Shown here in pieces: positions 20,078-28,782 of a stretch of DNA of 64,000 nucleotides. Made by a program: the position numbers and the translations under genes. How positions within the stretch are numbered: position 1 is the stretch's first letter; every line of letters begins with the position of its first letter. The DNA is taken from positions 5,704,001-5,768,000 of the forward strand of contig NZ_CP108464.1 in assembly GCF_036226405.1 (NCBI RefSeq), in the 5' to 3' direction. The stretch comes from Streptomyces sp. NBC_01260. Its GTDB lineage: Bacteria; Actinomycetota; Actinomycetes; Streptomycetales; Streptomycetaceae. The notes under the pieces are model-generated. The model was not told where the DNA came from and did not search any database. It saw only the letters and a program-made list of their open reading frames with translations.

Positions 20078-20968
20078 ATGCGCAAGATCCAGAAGGCCGT
20101 CATACCCGCCGCCGGGCTCGGTACCCGGTTTCTGCCGGCGACCAAGGCAACTCCCAAGGAGATGCTGCCGGTGGTCGACAAGCCCGCGATCCAGTACGTC
20201 GTGGAGGAGGCCGCCGCCGCGGGGCTGAGCGATGTGCTGATGATCACCGGGCGCAACAAGCGCGCCCTGGAGGACCACTTCGACCGGAACTACGAGCTGG
20301 AGTCGGCGCTGACCCGCAAGGGCGACGACGAACGGCTGGTCCGGGTCCAGGAGTCCAGCGAGCTGGCGACCATGCACTACGTCCGCCAGGGCGACCCGCG
20401 CGGCCTGGGCCACGCCGTCCTGTGCGCGGAGCCCCATGTGGGCGACGAGCCGTTCGCGGTGCTCCTGGGCGACGACCTGATCGACCCGCGCGACCCGCTG
20501 CTGGCTCGTATGACCGAGATCCAGGAGCGCGAGGGCGGCAGCGTCGTCGCACTGATGGAGGTCGCGCCCGAACAGATCCACCAGTACGGATGCGCCGCGG
20601 TGGAAGCCACCTCGGAGAGCGACGTCGTCCGGGTCACCGGGCTGGTGGAGAAGCCGGAGCCCGGCGACGCACCCAGCAATCTCGCCGTCATCGGACGCTA
20701 CGTCCTGGACCCCGCCGTCTTCGGCGTGCTGCGCGAGACGGAGCCGGGCCGGGGCGGCGAGATCCAGCTGACGGACGCGCTTCAGCAGCTGGCCGTCGAC
20801 GAGAAGCTCGGCGGCCCGGTGCACGGTGTCGTCTTCCGCGGCCGCCGCTACGACACCGGCGACCGCGGCGACTACCTGCGGGCCATCGTCAGACTCGCCT
20901 GCGAGCGCGAGGACCTGGGCCCCGACTTCCGTACCTGGCTGCGCGGTTACGTAGCGGCCGAGCTCTGA
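20078..20968 (+). CDS. galU: UTP--glucose-1-phosphate uridylyltransferase
   Basis: GalU makes UDP-glucose from UTP and glucose-1-phosphate, feeding cell-wall glycopolymers and other glycans. The 296-residue protein has the nucleotidyltransferase signature AAGLGTRFLPATKATPKEM at residues 12-30, the VVDKPAIQYVVEEA substrate motif, and the LLGDDLI metal-binding Asp. The C-terminal VEKP motif and the GDRGDYLRA segment also match. The ATG lacks a strong ribosome site; a TTGACC hexamer lies at 20038-20043 without a clear -10 partner. It stands between rne and rplU together with a cytidylyltransferase and a glycerol-phosphate dehydrogenase, which suggests wall-polymer precursor supply. Confidence 0.92.
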   Translation: MRKIQKAVIPAAGLGTRFLPATKATPKEMLPVVDKPAIQYVVEEAAAAGLSDVLMITGRNKRALEDHFDRNYELESALTRKGDDERLVRVQESSELATMHYVRQGDPRGLGHAVLCAEPHVGDEPFAVLLGDDLIDPRDPLLARMTEIQEREGGSVVALMEVAPEQIHQYGCAAVEATSESDVVRVTGLVEKPEPGDAPSNLAVIGRYVLDPAVFGVLRETEPGRGGEIQLTDALQQLAVDEKLGGPVHGVVFRGRRYDTGDRGDYLRAIVRLACEREDLGPDFRTWLRGYVAAEL

Positions 20969-21035
20969 GCCGGCGCGCCCGTACCGCACCCGGACCCACC
21001 CGAGACACCCGCACCAAGGACCAAGGAGAACCCTC

Positions 21036-21788
21036 ATGATCGGCATGATTCTGGCGGCCGGCGCCGGCCGCCGTCTGCGCCCCTACACCGACACGCTTCC
21101 CAAGGCCCTGGTGCCGGTCGGCCCCGAGGGGAACGAGGAGAGCCTGACCGTCGTCGACCTGACGCTGGGCAACTTCGCCGAGGTCGGGCTGACCGAGGTC
21201 GCGATCATCGTGGGCTACCGCAAGGAGGCCCTGTACGAGCGCAAGGCGGCCCTTGAGGCGAAGTACGGCGTCACCCTCACGCTGATCGACAACGACAAGG
21301 CCGAGGAGTGGAACAACGCCTACTCCCTGTGGTGCGGCCGTGACGCCCTCAAGGACGGCGTGATCCTCGCCAACGGCGACACCGTGCACCCCGTCTCCGT
21401 CGAGAAGACGCTGCTGGCCGCCCGCGGCGACGGCAAGAAGATCATCCTCGCCCTCGACACGGTGAAGAAGCTCGCCGACGAGGAGATGAAGGTCGTCGCC
21501 GACCCGTCGAAGGGCGTTCAGCGCATCACCAAGCTGATGGACCCGGCCGAGGCCACCGGCGAGTACATCGGTGTCACCCTCATCGAGGGCGACGCGGCCC
21601 AGGAGCTGGCCGACGCGCTGAAGACCACGTATCTGCGTGACCCCGACCTGTACTACGAGGACGGCTACCAGGAGCTCGTCAACCGCGGCTTCAAGGTCGA
21701 CGTGGAGCCGATCGGCGACATCAAGTGGGTGGAGATCGACAACCACGAGGACCTGGCCAAGGGCAGGACCATCGCGTGCCAGTACTGA
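21036..21788 (+). CDS. LicC-like nucleotidyltransferase (phosphocholine cytidylyltransferase family)
   Basis: A 250-residue nucleotidyltransferase that would activate a phosphorylated small alcohol or sugar with an NTP. The N-terminal signature LAAGAGRRLRPYTDTLPKAL binds the nucleotide. GDTVHP near residue 112 is the metal-binding Asp, and the VEIDNHEDL motif near the C-terminus resembles LicC-type enzymes. A clear AAGGAG lies 8 bases before the ATG. Its last 13 bases overlap the next gene, a glycerol-1-phosphate dehydrogenase. That coupling suggests its substrate is sn-glycerol-1-phosphate and its product a CDP-glycerol isomer. Phosphocholine is the family's best-known substrate but no choline genes are nearby. 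Confidence 0.82.
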   Translation: MIGMILAAGAGRRLRPYTDTLPKALVPVGPEGNEESLTVVDLTLGNFAEVGLTEVAIIVGYRKEALYERKAALEAKYGVTLTLIDNDKAEEWNNAYSLWCGRDALKDGVILANGDTVHPVSVEKTLLAARGDGKKIILALDTVKKLADEEMKVVADPSKGVQRITKLMDPAEATGEYIGVTLIEGDAAQELADALKTTYLRDPDLYYEDGYQELVNRGFKVDVEPIGDIKWVEIDNHEDLAKGRTIACQY

Positions 21789-22837
21789 CCCGGCTGATAC
21801 CGGCGCCGGTCGTCGTCGACATCCGGGCCGGCGCTCTGGCCGACCTGGCGGGTGTCCTCGCCGATCAGCGCATCTCCGGTTCGGGGAAGCTGGCGGTCGC
21901 GATCAGCGGGGGCTCCGGCCGGGCGCTGCGCGAGCGGCTGTCGGACAGCCTGCCCGGCGCCTCCTGGTTCGAGGTCGGCGGCGGCACGCTGAACGACGCC
22001 GTGAAGCTGGCCGAGGACATGAAGTCCGGGCGGTACGACGCCGTGGTCGGCCTCGGCGGCGGCAAGATCATCGACTGTGCCAAGTTCGCCGCGGCGCGCG
22101 TCGGGCTGCCGCTGGTCGCCGTGGCGACGAACCTGTCCCACGACGGTCTGTGCTCACCGGTGGCCACTCTGGACAACGACTCGGGCCGCGGCTCGTACGG
22201 TGTCCCGAACCCGATCGCCGTCGTCATCGACCTCGACATCATCCGTGAGGCCCCGGTCCGCTTCGTGCGGTCCGGGATCGGGGACGCGCTCTCCAACATC
22301 TCCGCGGTGGCGGACTGGGAGCTCGCCCACCGGGTCAACGGCGAGGACATCGACGGACTGGCCGCGGCGATGGCCCGGCAGGCCGGCGAGGCCGTGCTGC
22401 GCCACCCCGGTTCCCTGGACGAGGACCGTTTCCTCCAGGTGCTGGCGGAGGGGCTGGTGCTCACCGGTATCTCGATGTCGGTCGCGGGTGACAGCCGGCC
22501 CGCCTCCGGCGCCTGCCACGAGATCAACCACGCCTTCGACCTGCTCTTCCCCCAGCGGGCGGCCAGCCACGGTGAGCAGTGCGGTCTGGGTGCGGCGTTC
22601 GCGATGCATCTGCGCGGCGCCCACCAGGAGTCCGTACGGATGACCGAGACGCTGCGGCGCCACGGTCTGCCGGTCACCGCGCAGGAGATCGGATTCAGCG
22701 TGGACGAATTCGTCTCGGTGGTCGAGTTCGCACCCCGGACCAGGCCGGGCCGGTACACGATCCTGGAACATCTGAACCTGTCCCCGGACGGGATCAGGGA
22801 CGCCTACGCCGACTACGTCAGGGCGGCCGGGGCCTGA
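21776..22837 (+). CDS. sn-glycerol-1-phosphate dehydrogenase-like (iron-containing alcohol dehydrogenase family)
   Basis: A 353-residue protein of the EgsA/AraM group, which reduces dihydroxyacetone phosphate to sn-glycerol-1-phosphate with NAD(P)H. The nucleotide loop GLGGGKIIDCAKFAA lies near residue 85. ATNLSHDGLCSP carries the metal/substrate Asp, and the metal-binding histidines are in CHEINH and SHGEQCGLG. The GTG at 21776 lies inside the end of the cytidylyltransferase gene (13-base overlap), giving tight coupling. In bacteria such enzymes supply G1P for unusual lipids or polymers. Here the neighbours point to a wall glycopolymer rather than membrane lipid. The final stereochemistry of the product is inferred, not shown. 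Confidence 0.85.
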   Translation: MPVLTRLIPAPVVVDIRAGALADLAGVLADQRISGSGKLAVAISGGSGRALRERLSDSLPGASWFEVGGGTLNDAVKLAEDMKSGRYDAVVGLGGGKIIDCAKFAAARVGLPLVAVATNLSHDGLCSPVATLDNDSGRGSYGVPNPIAVVIDLDIIREAPVRFVRSGIGDALSNISAVADWELAHRVNGEDIDGLAAAMARQAGEAVLRHPGSLDEDRFLQVLAEGLVLTGISMSVAGDSRPASGACHEINHAFDLLFPQRAASHGEQCGLGAAFAMHLRGAHQESVRMTETLRRHGLPVTAQEIGFSVDEFVSVVEFAPRTRPGRYTILEHLNLSPDGIRDAYADYVRAAGA

Positions 22838-22853
22838 AACCGGGGCCCGGTTT
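22837..22853 (+). terminator. Short hairpin after the dehydrogenase gene
   Basis: AAACCGG at 22837-22843 pairs with CCGGTTT at 22847-22853 across a 3-base loop. It begins in the stop codon and its right arm overlaps the -35 region of the rplU promoter. Probably a weak terminator. Confidence 0.4.
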
Positions 22854-22880
22854 GACCGGGTGTCCGAGGCCCCGTAATCT
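22852..22880 (+). promoter_or_regulatory. Housekeeping promoter of rplU-rpmA(-obgE)
   Basis: TTGACC (22852-22857), exactly 17 bases, TAATCT (22875-22880). This is the best consensus-type promoter in the window and would be read by the principal sigma factor HrdB. Predicted start of transcription is near 22887, giving a leader of about 147 bases before rplU. Confidence 0.85.
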
Positions 22881-22887
22881 TGACCGT

Positions 22888-23033
22888 CGGCGTTTGTTTC
22901 GCCACACCTCTGAGCAATGACCTCCCGCTCGTACGGGAGAGGCCGCTCGTCCAATCCGGATCATCACGGGTCCCCGGACCCGTGTGAGCGGCTGGCTTCA
23001 GAGGTTTCCGCTTCGAGTGAGAGTGAGATCCGC
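22888..23033 (+). promoter_or_regulatory. Structured 5' leader of rplU, possible r-protein autoregulatory element
   Basis: The leader contains a 6-bp hairpin (CTCCCG 22922-22927 with 22934-22939). Next is a long-range 7-bp stem (GCCGCTC 22942-22948 with GAGCGGC 22986-22992) enclosing a further 7-bp hairpin (ACGGGTC 22966-22972 with GACCCGT 22977-22983). Leaders upstream of rplU are known to bind ribosomal protein L21 in some Firmicutes. Whether this one does is unknown, and no sequence similarity to those leaders is claimed. Confidence 0.45.
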
Positions 23034-23354
23034 GTGTACGCCATCGTGCGCAGCGGTGGTCGCCAGCACAAGGTTGCTGTCGGCGACATCGTTGAGGTTG
23101 ACAAGATTCCCACCGCCAGTGTTGGCGACACGGTAGAGCTCTCTACCCTGCTCGTTGTCGACGGCGACGCCGTGACCAGCGACCCGTGGGTGCTTGACGG
23201 CATCAAGGTCCAGGCCGAGATCGTGGACCACCACAAGGGCGCGAAGATCGACATCCTTCGCTACAAGAACAAGACCGGCTACCGCCGTCGCCAGGGTCAC
23301 CGCCAGCAGTACACGGCGATCAAGGTCACCGGTATTCCCGCGGCTGCGAAGTAA
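23034..23354 (+). CDS. rplU: 50S ribosomal protein L21
   Basis: A 106-residue ribosomal protein that binds 23S rRNA. It begins [18 protein letters not shown] and carries the typical central and C-terminal segments ([19 protein letters not shown], then YRRRQGHRQ). The GTG at 23034 matches the family N-terminus. The frame stays open upstream to 22917, but that part lies in the structured leader and is not protein-like. rpmA begins 14 bases after the stop. Confidence 0.97.
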   Translation: MYAIVRSGGRQHKVAVGDIVEVDKIPTASVGDTVELSTLLVVDGDAVTSDPWVLDGIKVQAEIVDHHKGAKIDILRYKNKTGYRRRQGHRQQYTAIKVTGIPAAAK

Positions 23355-23368
23355 GGGACTGAGGAGAC

Positions 23369-23626
23369 ATGGCACATAAGAAGGGCGCATCGTCCACTCG
23401 GAACGGGCGCGATTCCAATGCTCAGCGGCTCGGCGTGAAGCGCTTCGGCGGTCAGGCCGTCAACGCCGGTGAGATCCTGGTCCGCCAGCGCGGCACCCAC
23501 TTCCACCCGGGCACGGGCGTCGGCCGTGGCGGCGACGACACGCTGTTCGCCCTCGCCGCCGGTGCGGTCGAGTTCGGCACGCACCGTGGCCGCAAGGTCG
23601 TGAACATCGTTCCGATCGCCGGCTGA
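23369..23626 (+). CDS. rpmA: 50S ribosomal protein L27
   Basis: L27 is an 85-residue protein whose N-terminal tail reaches the peptidyl transferase centre. It starts directly with [16 protein letters not shown], so it lacks the cleavable extension found in Firmicutes. The [10 protein letters not shown] and [12 protein letters not shown] segments are standard. GAGGAG lies 5-6 bases before the ATG. It is co-transcribed with rplU, and a 16-bp hairpin follows. Confidence 0.97.
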   Translation: MAHKKGASSTRNGRDSNAQRLGVKRFGGQAVNAGEILVRQRGTHFHPGTGVGRGGDDTLFALAAGAVEFGTHRGRKVVNIVPIAG

Positions 23627-23657
23627 TTTTCGGCGCTCGTCGAGCGGTTTGACGTGG

Positions 23658-23700
23658 AGGCGGACCTCACTTCCTGTTACGGGAAGTGGGTCCGCCTTTC
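23658..23700 (+). terminator. Terminator between rpmA and obgE
   Basis: A 9-bp outer stem (23658-23666 with 23689-23697) and a 7-bp inner stem (23668-23674 with 23682-23688) separated by one bulged T, with a TTT tail. Partial read-through into obgE remains possible. A weak promoter-like pair TTGCTC (23706-23711) and GACTTT (23730-23735) follows it. Confidence 0.82.
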
Positions 23701-23765
23701 GCGTGTTGCTCCTACGGGGGCACGAGCGAGACTTTTCTGCACGTATGTAACTGGAGGTTCCAACC

Positions 23766-25205
23766 ATGACCACCTTCGTGGACCGCGTCGAGCTGCATGC
23801 CGCCGCGGGTAACGGGGGCCACGGCTGCGCCTCCGTTCACCGTGAGAAGTTCAAGCCGCTCGGCGGCCCGGACGGCGGCAACGGCGGCCGTGGCGGCGAT
23901 GTGACCCTGATTGTCGACCAGGCCGTCACCACGCTCCTCGACTATCACCACCACCCCCACCGCAAGGCCACCAACGGCCAGCCCGGCGCGGGCGACAACC
24001 GCACCGGCAAGGAGGGCCAGGACCTGATCCTGCCCGTGCCGGACGGCACCGTCGTGCTCGACACGGACGGCAACGTGCTCGCCGACCTGGTCGGCCAGGG
24101 CACCATGTTCGTCGCCGGCCAGGGCGGCCGCGGCGGCCTCGGCAACGGGGCGCTGGCCTCCGCCCGGCGCAAGGCCCCCGGCTTCGCGCTGCTCGGCGAG
24201 CCCGGTGAGAGCCGGGACATCGTCCTGGAGCTGAAGACCGTCGCCGACGTCGCCCTGGTGGGCTACCCGAGCGCCGGCAAGTCCTCGCTGATCTCGGTCC
24301 TGTCGGCTGCCAAGCCGAAGATCGCCGACTACCCGTTCACGACCCTGGTCCCGAACCTGGGTGTCGTCACCGCGGGCAGCACCGTCTACACCATCGCCGA
24401 CGTCCCGGGCCTGATCCCGGGCGCCAGCCAGGGCAAGGGCCTCGGCCTGGAGTTCCTGCGGCACGTCGAGCGCTGCTCGGTGCTCGTGCACGTACTGGAC
24501 ACGGCGACGCTGGAGTCCGACCGCGACCCGCTCTCCGACCTCGACACGATCGAGGAGGAGCTGAAGCTGTACGGCGGCCTGGACGACCGGCCCCGCATCG
24601 TCGTCCTCAACAAGATCGACATCCCGGACGGGCTGGACCTCGCGGAGATGATCCGTCCCGACCTGGAGGCCCGCGGCTACCGCGTCTTCGAGGTCTCCGC
24701 CGTGGCCCGTACCGGGCTCAAGGAGCTCTCCTTCGCGCTGGCGGGCGTCATCGCCGAGGCCCGTGCCGCCAAGCCGGTGGAGGAGGCGACCCGTGTCGTC
24801 ATCCGGCCCAAGGCCGTGGACGACGCCGGTTTCACCGTGAAGCTGGAGGACGACGGCATCTACCGGGTGCGCGGCGAGAAGCCGGAGCGCTGGGTGCGCC
24901 AGACCGACTTCAACAACGACGAGGCCGTCGGCTACCTCGCGGACCGGCTGAACCGGCTCGGTGTCGAGGACGCGCTGCGCAAGGCGGGCGCCCGCGCGGG
25001 CGACGGGGTGGCCATCGGGGCCGAGGACAACGCCGTCGTCTTCGACTGGGAGCCGACGGTGACCGCCGGCGCGGAGATGCTCGGCCGCCGTGGCGAGGAC
25101 CACCGGCTGGAGGAGCCGCGCCCGGCCGCGCAGCGCCGTCGCGACCGCGAGGACGAGCGCGACGACGTCAGCAAGGAGTACCAGGAGTTCGACCCGTTCG
25201 CGTAG
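23766..25205 (+). CDS. obgE: GTPase Obg (CgtA)
   Basis: Obg is an essential GTPase acting in 50S assembly and in Streptomyces linked to the onset of aerial growth. The 479-residue protein has the glycine-rich Obg fold at residues 1-158 ([12 protein letters not shown] and similar loops). The G domain follows, with GYPSAGKSS (G1, near 166), DVPG (G3) and NKID (G4), and then the OCT domain. The C-terminus is charged ([10 protein letters not shown]). TGGAGG about 8 bases before the ATG supports the start. The rplU-rpmA-obgE order is conserved across bacteria. Confidence 0.96.
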   Translation: MTTFVDRVELHAAAGNGGHGCASVHREKFKPLGGPDGGNGGRGGDVTLIVDQAVTTLLDYHHHPHRKATNGQPGAGDNRTGKEGQDLILPVPDGTVVLDTDGNVLADLVGQGTMFVAGQGGRGGLGNGALASARRKAPGFALLGEPGESRDIVLELKTVADVALVGYPSAGKSSLISVLSAAKPKIADYPFTTLVPNLGVVTAGSTVYTIADVPGLIPGASQGKGLGLEFLRHVERCSVLVHVLDTATLESDRDPLSDLDTIEEELKLYGGLDDRPRIVVLNKIDIPDGLDLAEMIRPDLEARGYRVFEVSAVARTGLKELSFALAGVIAEARAAKPVEEATRVVIRPKAVDDAGFTVKLEDDGIYRVRGEKPERWVRQTDFNNDEAVGYLADRLNRLGVEDALRKAGARAGDGVAIGAEDNAVVFDWEPTVTAGAEMLGRRGEDHRLEEPRPAAQRRRDREDERDDVSKEYQEFDPFA

Positions 25206-25222
25206 CCACGGGAGACTGCCGC

Positions 25223-25260
25223 CGGTCCCGGTTCCCTTCGGGGGAGCCGGGACCGCGTGT
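25223..25260. terminator. Convergent terminator between obgE and the minus-strand transferase gene
   Basis: CGGTCCCGG (25223-25231) pairs with 25247-25255 and the stem continues to 14 pairs (one G-T) around a TTCGG loop. GTGTTTT follows on the plus strand. The genes on both sides end here, so the hairpin probably serves both. Confidence 0.8.
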
Positions 25261-25280
25261 TTTCCGGGCGCCCCGGTCCG

Positions 25281-27512
25281 TCAGGAGCGGCCGGCCTGCT
25301 CCAGCGCCTCGGCGGGGGAGGGCGCCGGGGTGCGCTCGGCGAGCGGGACGACCGGGAGCAGCGTCTCCTCGCCCAGGAACACCCGGCGCACGACGCGTTC
25401 CGCGGCGCGGCCGTCGTCGAAGTCGCAGAAGCGCTCCCGGAACGCCTTGCGCAGCCCGGCCGACTTCTCGCTCCGCCACTCCTGGGAGCCCAGGACCGAG
25501 GTGAGCTGATCCTGGCTGGTCGCCACGGCGCCGGGGGGCTCGGCCATCAGGTCGAAGTAGGTCCCGCGCACGACCCGGTAGGTGTTCCAGTCGTCGGCGT
25601 AGATCACGATCGGCCGGTCCAGGTTGGCGTAGTCGAACATCGCCGATGAGTAGTCCGTGACGAGGGCGTCCGCCGCGAGGTAGAGCTCCTCGACGTTTCC
25701 GTGCGCGGAGACGTCGATGATCCGGCCGCTGGCCTGGAGATCGGCGAGCCGGCCGGTCGGCTTGTAGAAGTAGTGGCCGCGCACCAGCAGGGTGACGTCG
25801 GGACCCAGTTCCTCGGCCAGCCTCGGCAGGTCGAGCCGCGGGGTGAAGGACTTCTGGTACTCGCGGTGGGTCGGCGCGTAGAGGAAGGCCGTCGAGCCGT
25901 CCGCCAGACCGAGTTCGTGCCGGGCCCGTGAGACGTCGGCCGCGGTGGCGTTGAGCAGTACGTCGTTGCGCGGGTAGCCGGTCTCCAGCGAGGTGTACCG
26001 GCAGGGGTACACCCGCTCCCAGACGGTGGTGGAGAACCGGTTGGCGGACAGGCTGTAGTCCCAGCGGTCGCACCGTCTGAGCAGCTTGTCCATGTCCATG
26101 CTGGTGGACGCGGGGTACTGCGCCTGGTCCAGCCCCATCGTCTTCAGCGGGGTGCCGTGATGGGTCTGCAGATGGATCTGGCCCTCGCGCTTGATCACGG
26201 TGTCGCCGAAGTTCACGTTGTTCGTCAGGTACTTCGCGCGGGCCATCACCGACCAGTACTCGCGGGACCCGACCACCACGGCCTCGACGCCCTTGGGCAC
26301 CCGGTCGCGGTGCTCGGACCTGACCGCCCAGACCCGGCGCATGTCCGGGGCCAGCCGGCCCAGTTCCGCCTCGATGGCCGCGGGGCTGCAGGAGTAGCCG
26401 CGGCCCCAGTAAGCGGAGAACACCGCGAGGTTGTCGTCCAGCGGCATGCGCAGCTGGGACTTGTAGAACATTCCCAGGGCGGCGTGCTTGGCCCGGCCGA
26501 CACGGGCCCGGCCGCCCAGCCGGGCCCGGTTGCGCATGTTGTTGACCCGGGTGACGCCGACCAGTGCCGAGTACGAATCGAGGCCCAGCAGCGCGTATTT
26601 GTAGCCCCGGCCGCCCAGTGGCCGCTGGAAGTCCTCCGGAATGCGGCTCCGGTAGTCCTTGGCCGCGCGGTGGAAGAACTCGGCGCGGGTGTTCTGCGGA
26701 AGCCGGCCGGGCTTTTCCAGGACGGTCAGAAAGTGGTCGACCATTTTCCTGAAGAGCGCCGGACGCCAGGAATCGAGATCCGGCCGCGAGTCCAGATAGG
26801 CGAAAACACGGTCGTACTGATCGAAGACATCGAAATGCTTGCGGCTGACCGTGCGGAGGATGTTCCCGCCCTCACGCCGCTGCCGGTACAGCACACAGGA
26901 GCGGTCGAGGACGGCGATGCGCTCCGCCGAGATCAGCGAGGAGTACGTCCAGGGGGCGTCCTCGTAATAGCCGGGCGGGAACCGGAAGCCGTGCCGGGTG
27001 ACGAAATCGCGGCGGTAGGCCTTGTTCCACACGATCTGCAGCAGGTCCAGCAACTGCGGCCGGTCCGCCAGCGCGAAGACGTCGGGGCCGCTCTCGTCCA
27101 GCAGCTCCGCGCGCTTGTTGCGCAGCAGCCGCCCGTCCCAGTAGGTGCGGGTGTAGTCGTAGATCAGGACGTCGGGGTCGTCCGTCGCGTCCAGGCGCGC
27201 CGCGATGGCCGCCAGCGATCCCGGGGCCAGGGTGTCGTCGCTGTCGAGGAAGAGCAGGTAGTCGCCGGTCGACTCGTCGATACCCGCGTTGCGCGCGCGT
27301 CCCAGACCCACGTTCTCGGTGAGGTGGAGCACACGGATACGGGCGTCGCGTTCCGCGTATGTGTCGAGGATCGCGCCCGAGCCGTCCGGCGAGCAGTCGT
27401 CGACGCCGATGATCTCGAAGTCCGTGAAGTCCTGCTGGAGCACGGAGTCGAGACACTCCCCGATGTACCCCTGCACGTTGTACGCAGGCACGATGAGTGT
27501 CAGTCGAGGCAT
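25281..27512 (-). CDS. Glycosyltransferase family 2 fused to CDP-glycerol glycerophosphotransferase (TagF-like)
   Basis: A 743-residue two-domain enzyme for wall-teichoic-acid-like polymer synthesis, expected at the inner membrane face. The N-terminal GT-A domain starts RLTLIVPAYNVQGYIGECL and has the FLDSDDT metal-binding motif near residue 90. The C-terminal GT-B domain, from about residue 370, has TNNVNFGD, the HHGTPLKTMG catalytic-loop motif, FLYAPTHREY and VTDYSSAMFDYA. These are hallmarks of TagB/TagF glycerophosphotransferases. The start at 27512 gives the family N-terminus; an upstream open stretch of 53 codons is not protein-like. It is transcribed away from galE. Homologues at this position in S. 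coelicolor are implicated in wall glycopolymers. Confidence 0.9.
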   Translation of the reverse strand: MPRLTLIVPAYNVQGYIGECLDSVLQQDFTDFEIIGVDDCSPDGSGAILDTYAERDARIRVLHLTENVGLGRARNAGIDESTGDYLLFLDSDDTLAPGSLAAIAARLDATDDPDVLIYDYTRTYWDGRLLRNKRAELLDESGPDVFALADRPQLLDLLQIVWNKAYRRDFVTRHGFRFPPGYYEDAPWTYSSLISAERIAVLDRSCVLYRQRREGGNILRTVSRKHFDVFDQYDRVFAYLDSRPDLDSWRPALFRKMVDHFLTVLEKPGRLPQNTRAEFFHRAAKDYRSRIPEDFQRPLGGRGYKYALLGLDSYSALVGVTRVNNMRNRARLGGRARVGRAKHAALGMFYKSQLRMPLDDNLAVFSAYWGRGYSCSPAAIEAELGRLAPDMRRVWAVRSEHRDRVPKGVEAVVVGSREYWSVMARAKYLTNNVNFGDTVIKREGQIHLQTHHGTPLKTMGLDQAQYPASTSMDMDKLLRRCDRWDYSLSANRFSTTVWERVYPCRYTSLETGYPRNDVLLNATAADVSRARHELGLADGSTAFLYAPTHREYQKSFTPRLDLPRLAEELGPDVTLLVRGHYFYKPTGRLADLQASGRIIDVSAHGNVEELYLAADALVTDYSSAMFDYANLDRPIVIYADDWNTYRVVRGTYFDLMAEPPGAVATSQDQLTSVLGSQEWRSEKSAGLRKAFRERFCDFDDGRAAERVVRRVFLGEETLLPVVPLAERTPAPSPAEALEQAGRS

Positions 27513-27718
27513 CGTCCACCAGTCCAGAGAGCTGTCCGAGGGTCTGTGCGAGGGGCGTGGTGCGCACCGTTGAACAGTGAGGCGGCGTCCAGCACCCGGA
27601 CAGCGTAATTGATTGCTGTCAGCCCGCTTTGAGTGGCAAGGCCCGGTCCGTCGATCCGACTTTGTGTGCACGTAGAGTGAAGCGGACGGGTGAGACCTCG
27701 GACAGGGAGACGCACGAC

Positions 27719-28690
27719 ATGACCTGGATGGTTACGGGCGGGGCGGGATACATCGGTGCGCACGTCGTGCGCGCGATGCTCGCGGGCGGTCAGCAGGTCG
27801 TCGTGTACGACGACCTGTCGACGGGGAACGCCGAGAAGGTGCCCGACGGGGTGCCCCTGGTGACCGGCAGTGTTCTCGACCGTCAGGCACTGGACGCGGC
27901 GATCCGCGAGCACGGTGTGACCGGCGTGGTGCACATCGCGGGCAAGAAGCAGGTGGGCGAGTCCGTCGAGCGCCCCCTCCACTACTACCGGGAGAACGTG
28001 ACGGGTCTGGAGGTGCTGCTGGAGAGCATGGTCGACGCGGGTGTCGACCGGCTGGTGTTCTCCTCCTCCGCCGCCGTCTACGGAATGCCCGATGTGGCCC
28101 TCGTCACCGAGGACACCCCCTGCGCGCCGATGAGCCCGTACGGCGAGACCAAGCTCGTCGGCGAGTGGCTGATCCACGCCGCCGCCCGCGCCCACGGACT
28201 GCGCTGTGCCTCGCTCCGCTACTTCAACGTCGCCGGTGCGGCGTCGCCGGAGCTGGCCGACGCCGGGGTGTTCAACCTCATCCCGATGGTCTTCGAGCGC
28301 CTGGAGGCCGGTCAGGGCCCGCGGATCTTCGGCGACGACTACGCGACGCCGGACGGCACCTGCATCCGCGACTACATCCACGTCGAGGACATCGCCTCCG
28401 CCCACCTCGCGGCCGCGCACCGGCTCGACGACGCGGAGCGCGGCACGGATCTCACGCTCAACATCGGACGCGGTGAGGGCAGTTCCGTACGGGAGATGGT
28501 CGACCGGATCCTCAAGGTGACGGACAACGGGGACATCGTCCCCGAGGTGACCGCCCGCCGCGCCGGTGACCCGGCGCGCGTGGTCGCGGGCGCCGACCGG
28601 ATCCGCGCGGAGCTGGGCTGGTCGGCCCGGTACGGCGTGGACGAGATGATCGACTCCGCCTGGCAGGGCTGGCGCCACCGCCACCCGTAG
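27719..28690 (+). CDS. galE: UDP-glucose 4-epimerase (GalE-like)
   Basis: A 323-residue extended short-chain dehydrogenase that would interconvert UDP-glucose and UDP-galactose. The NAD loop is TGGAGYIGAHV, the catalytic Ser lies in FSSSAAVYG, and the Tyr/Lys pair is in SPYGETK. NVAGAASP and RDYIHVEDIA are typical of GalE. AGGGAG 9 bases before the ATG at 27719 fixes the start. A TAGAGT hexamer at 27673-27678 may be its -10. The gene stands alone between divergent and convergent wall-polymer genes, so it probably supplies a galactosyl donor for the same polymer. A different UDP-sugar substrate cannot be excluded. Confidence 0.88.
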   Translation: MTWMVTGGAGYIGAHVVRAMLAGGQQVVVYDDLSTGNAEKVPDGVPLVTGSVLDRQALDAAIREHGVTGVVHIAGKKQVGESVERPLHYYRENVTGLEVLLESMVDAGVDRLVFSSSAAVYGMPDVALVTEDTPCAPMSPYGETKLVGEWLIHAAARAHGLRCASLRYFNVAGAASPELADAGVFNLIPMVFERLEAGQGPRIFGDDYATPDGTCIRDYIHVEDIASAHLAAAHRLDDAERGTDLTLNIGRGEGSSVREMVDRILKVTDNGDIVPEVTARRAGDPARVVAGADRIRAELGWSARYGVDEMIDSAWQGWRHRHP

Positions 28691-28705
28691 GGCGCGCGGA
28701 ACACT

Positions 28706-28760
28706 CACGGCAGAGGCCCGGCGCCACCCTCTTCAGGGGTGGTGCCGGGCCTCTGCCGTG
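28706..28760. terminator. Bidirectional terminator between galE and the minus-strand gene
   Basis: A very long hairpin. CACGGCAGAGGCCCGGC (28706-28722) pairs perfectly with 28744-28760. After one G-T pair, the CCACCC arm (28724-28729) pairs with 28737-28742. Total is about 24 pairs with a short loop. It serves two converging genes. Confidence 0.92.
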
Positions 28761-28782
28761 CGTCGGCGGGGCGGGCCCCGGG

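Noticed and set aside
15815..21046. A 1743-codon open frame on the minus strand opposite rne and galU
   Set aside because: It mirrors the codon bias of the plus-strand genes, crosses a strong terminator and two gene boundaries, and its translation is low-complexity Leu/Gly/Arg/Asp sequence with no motif.
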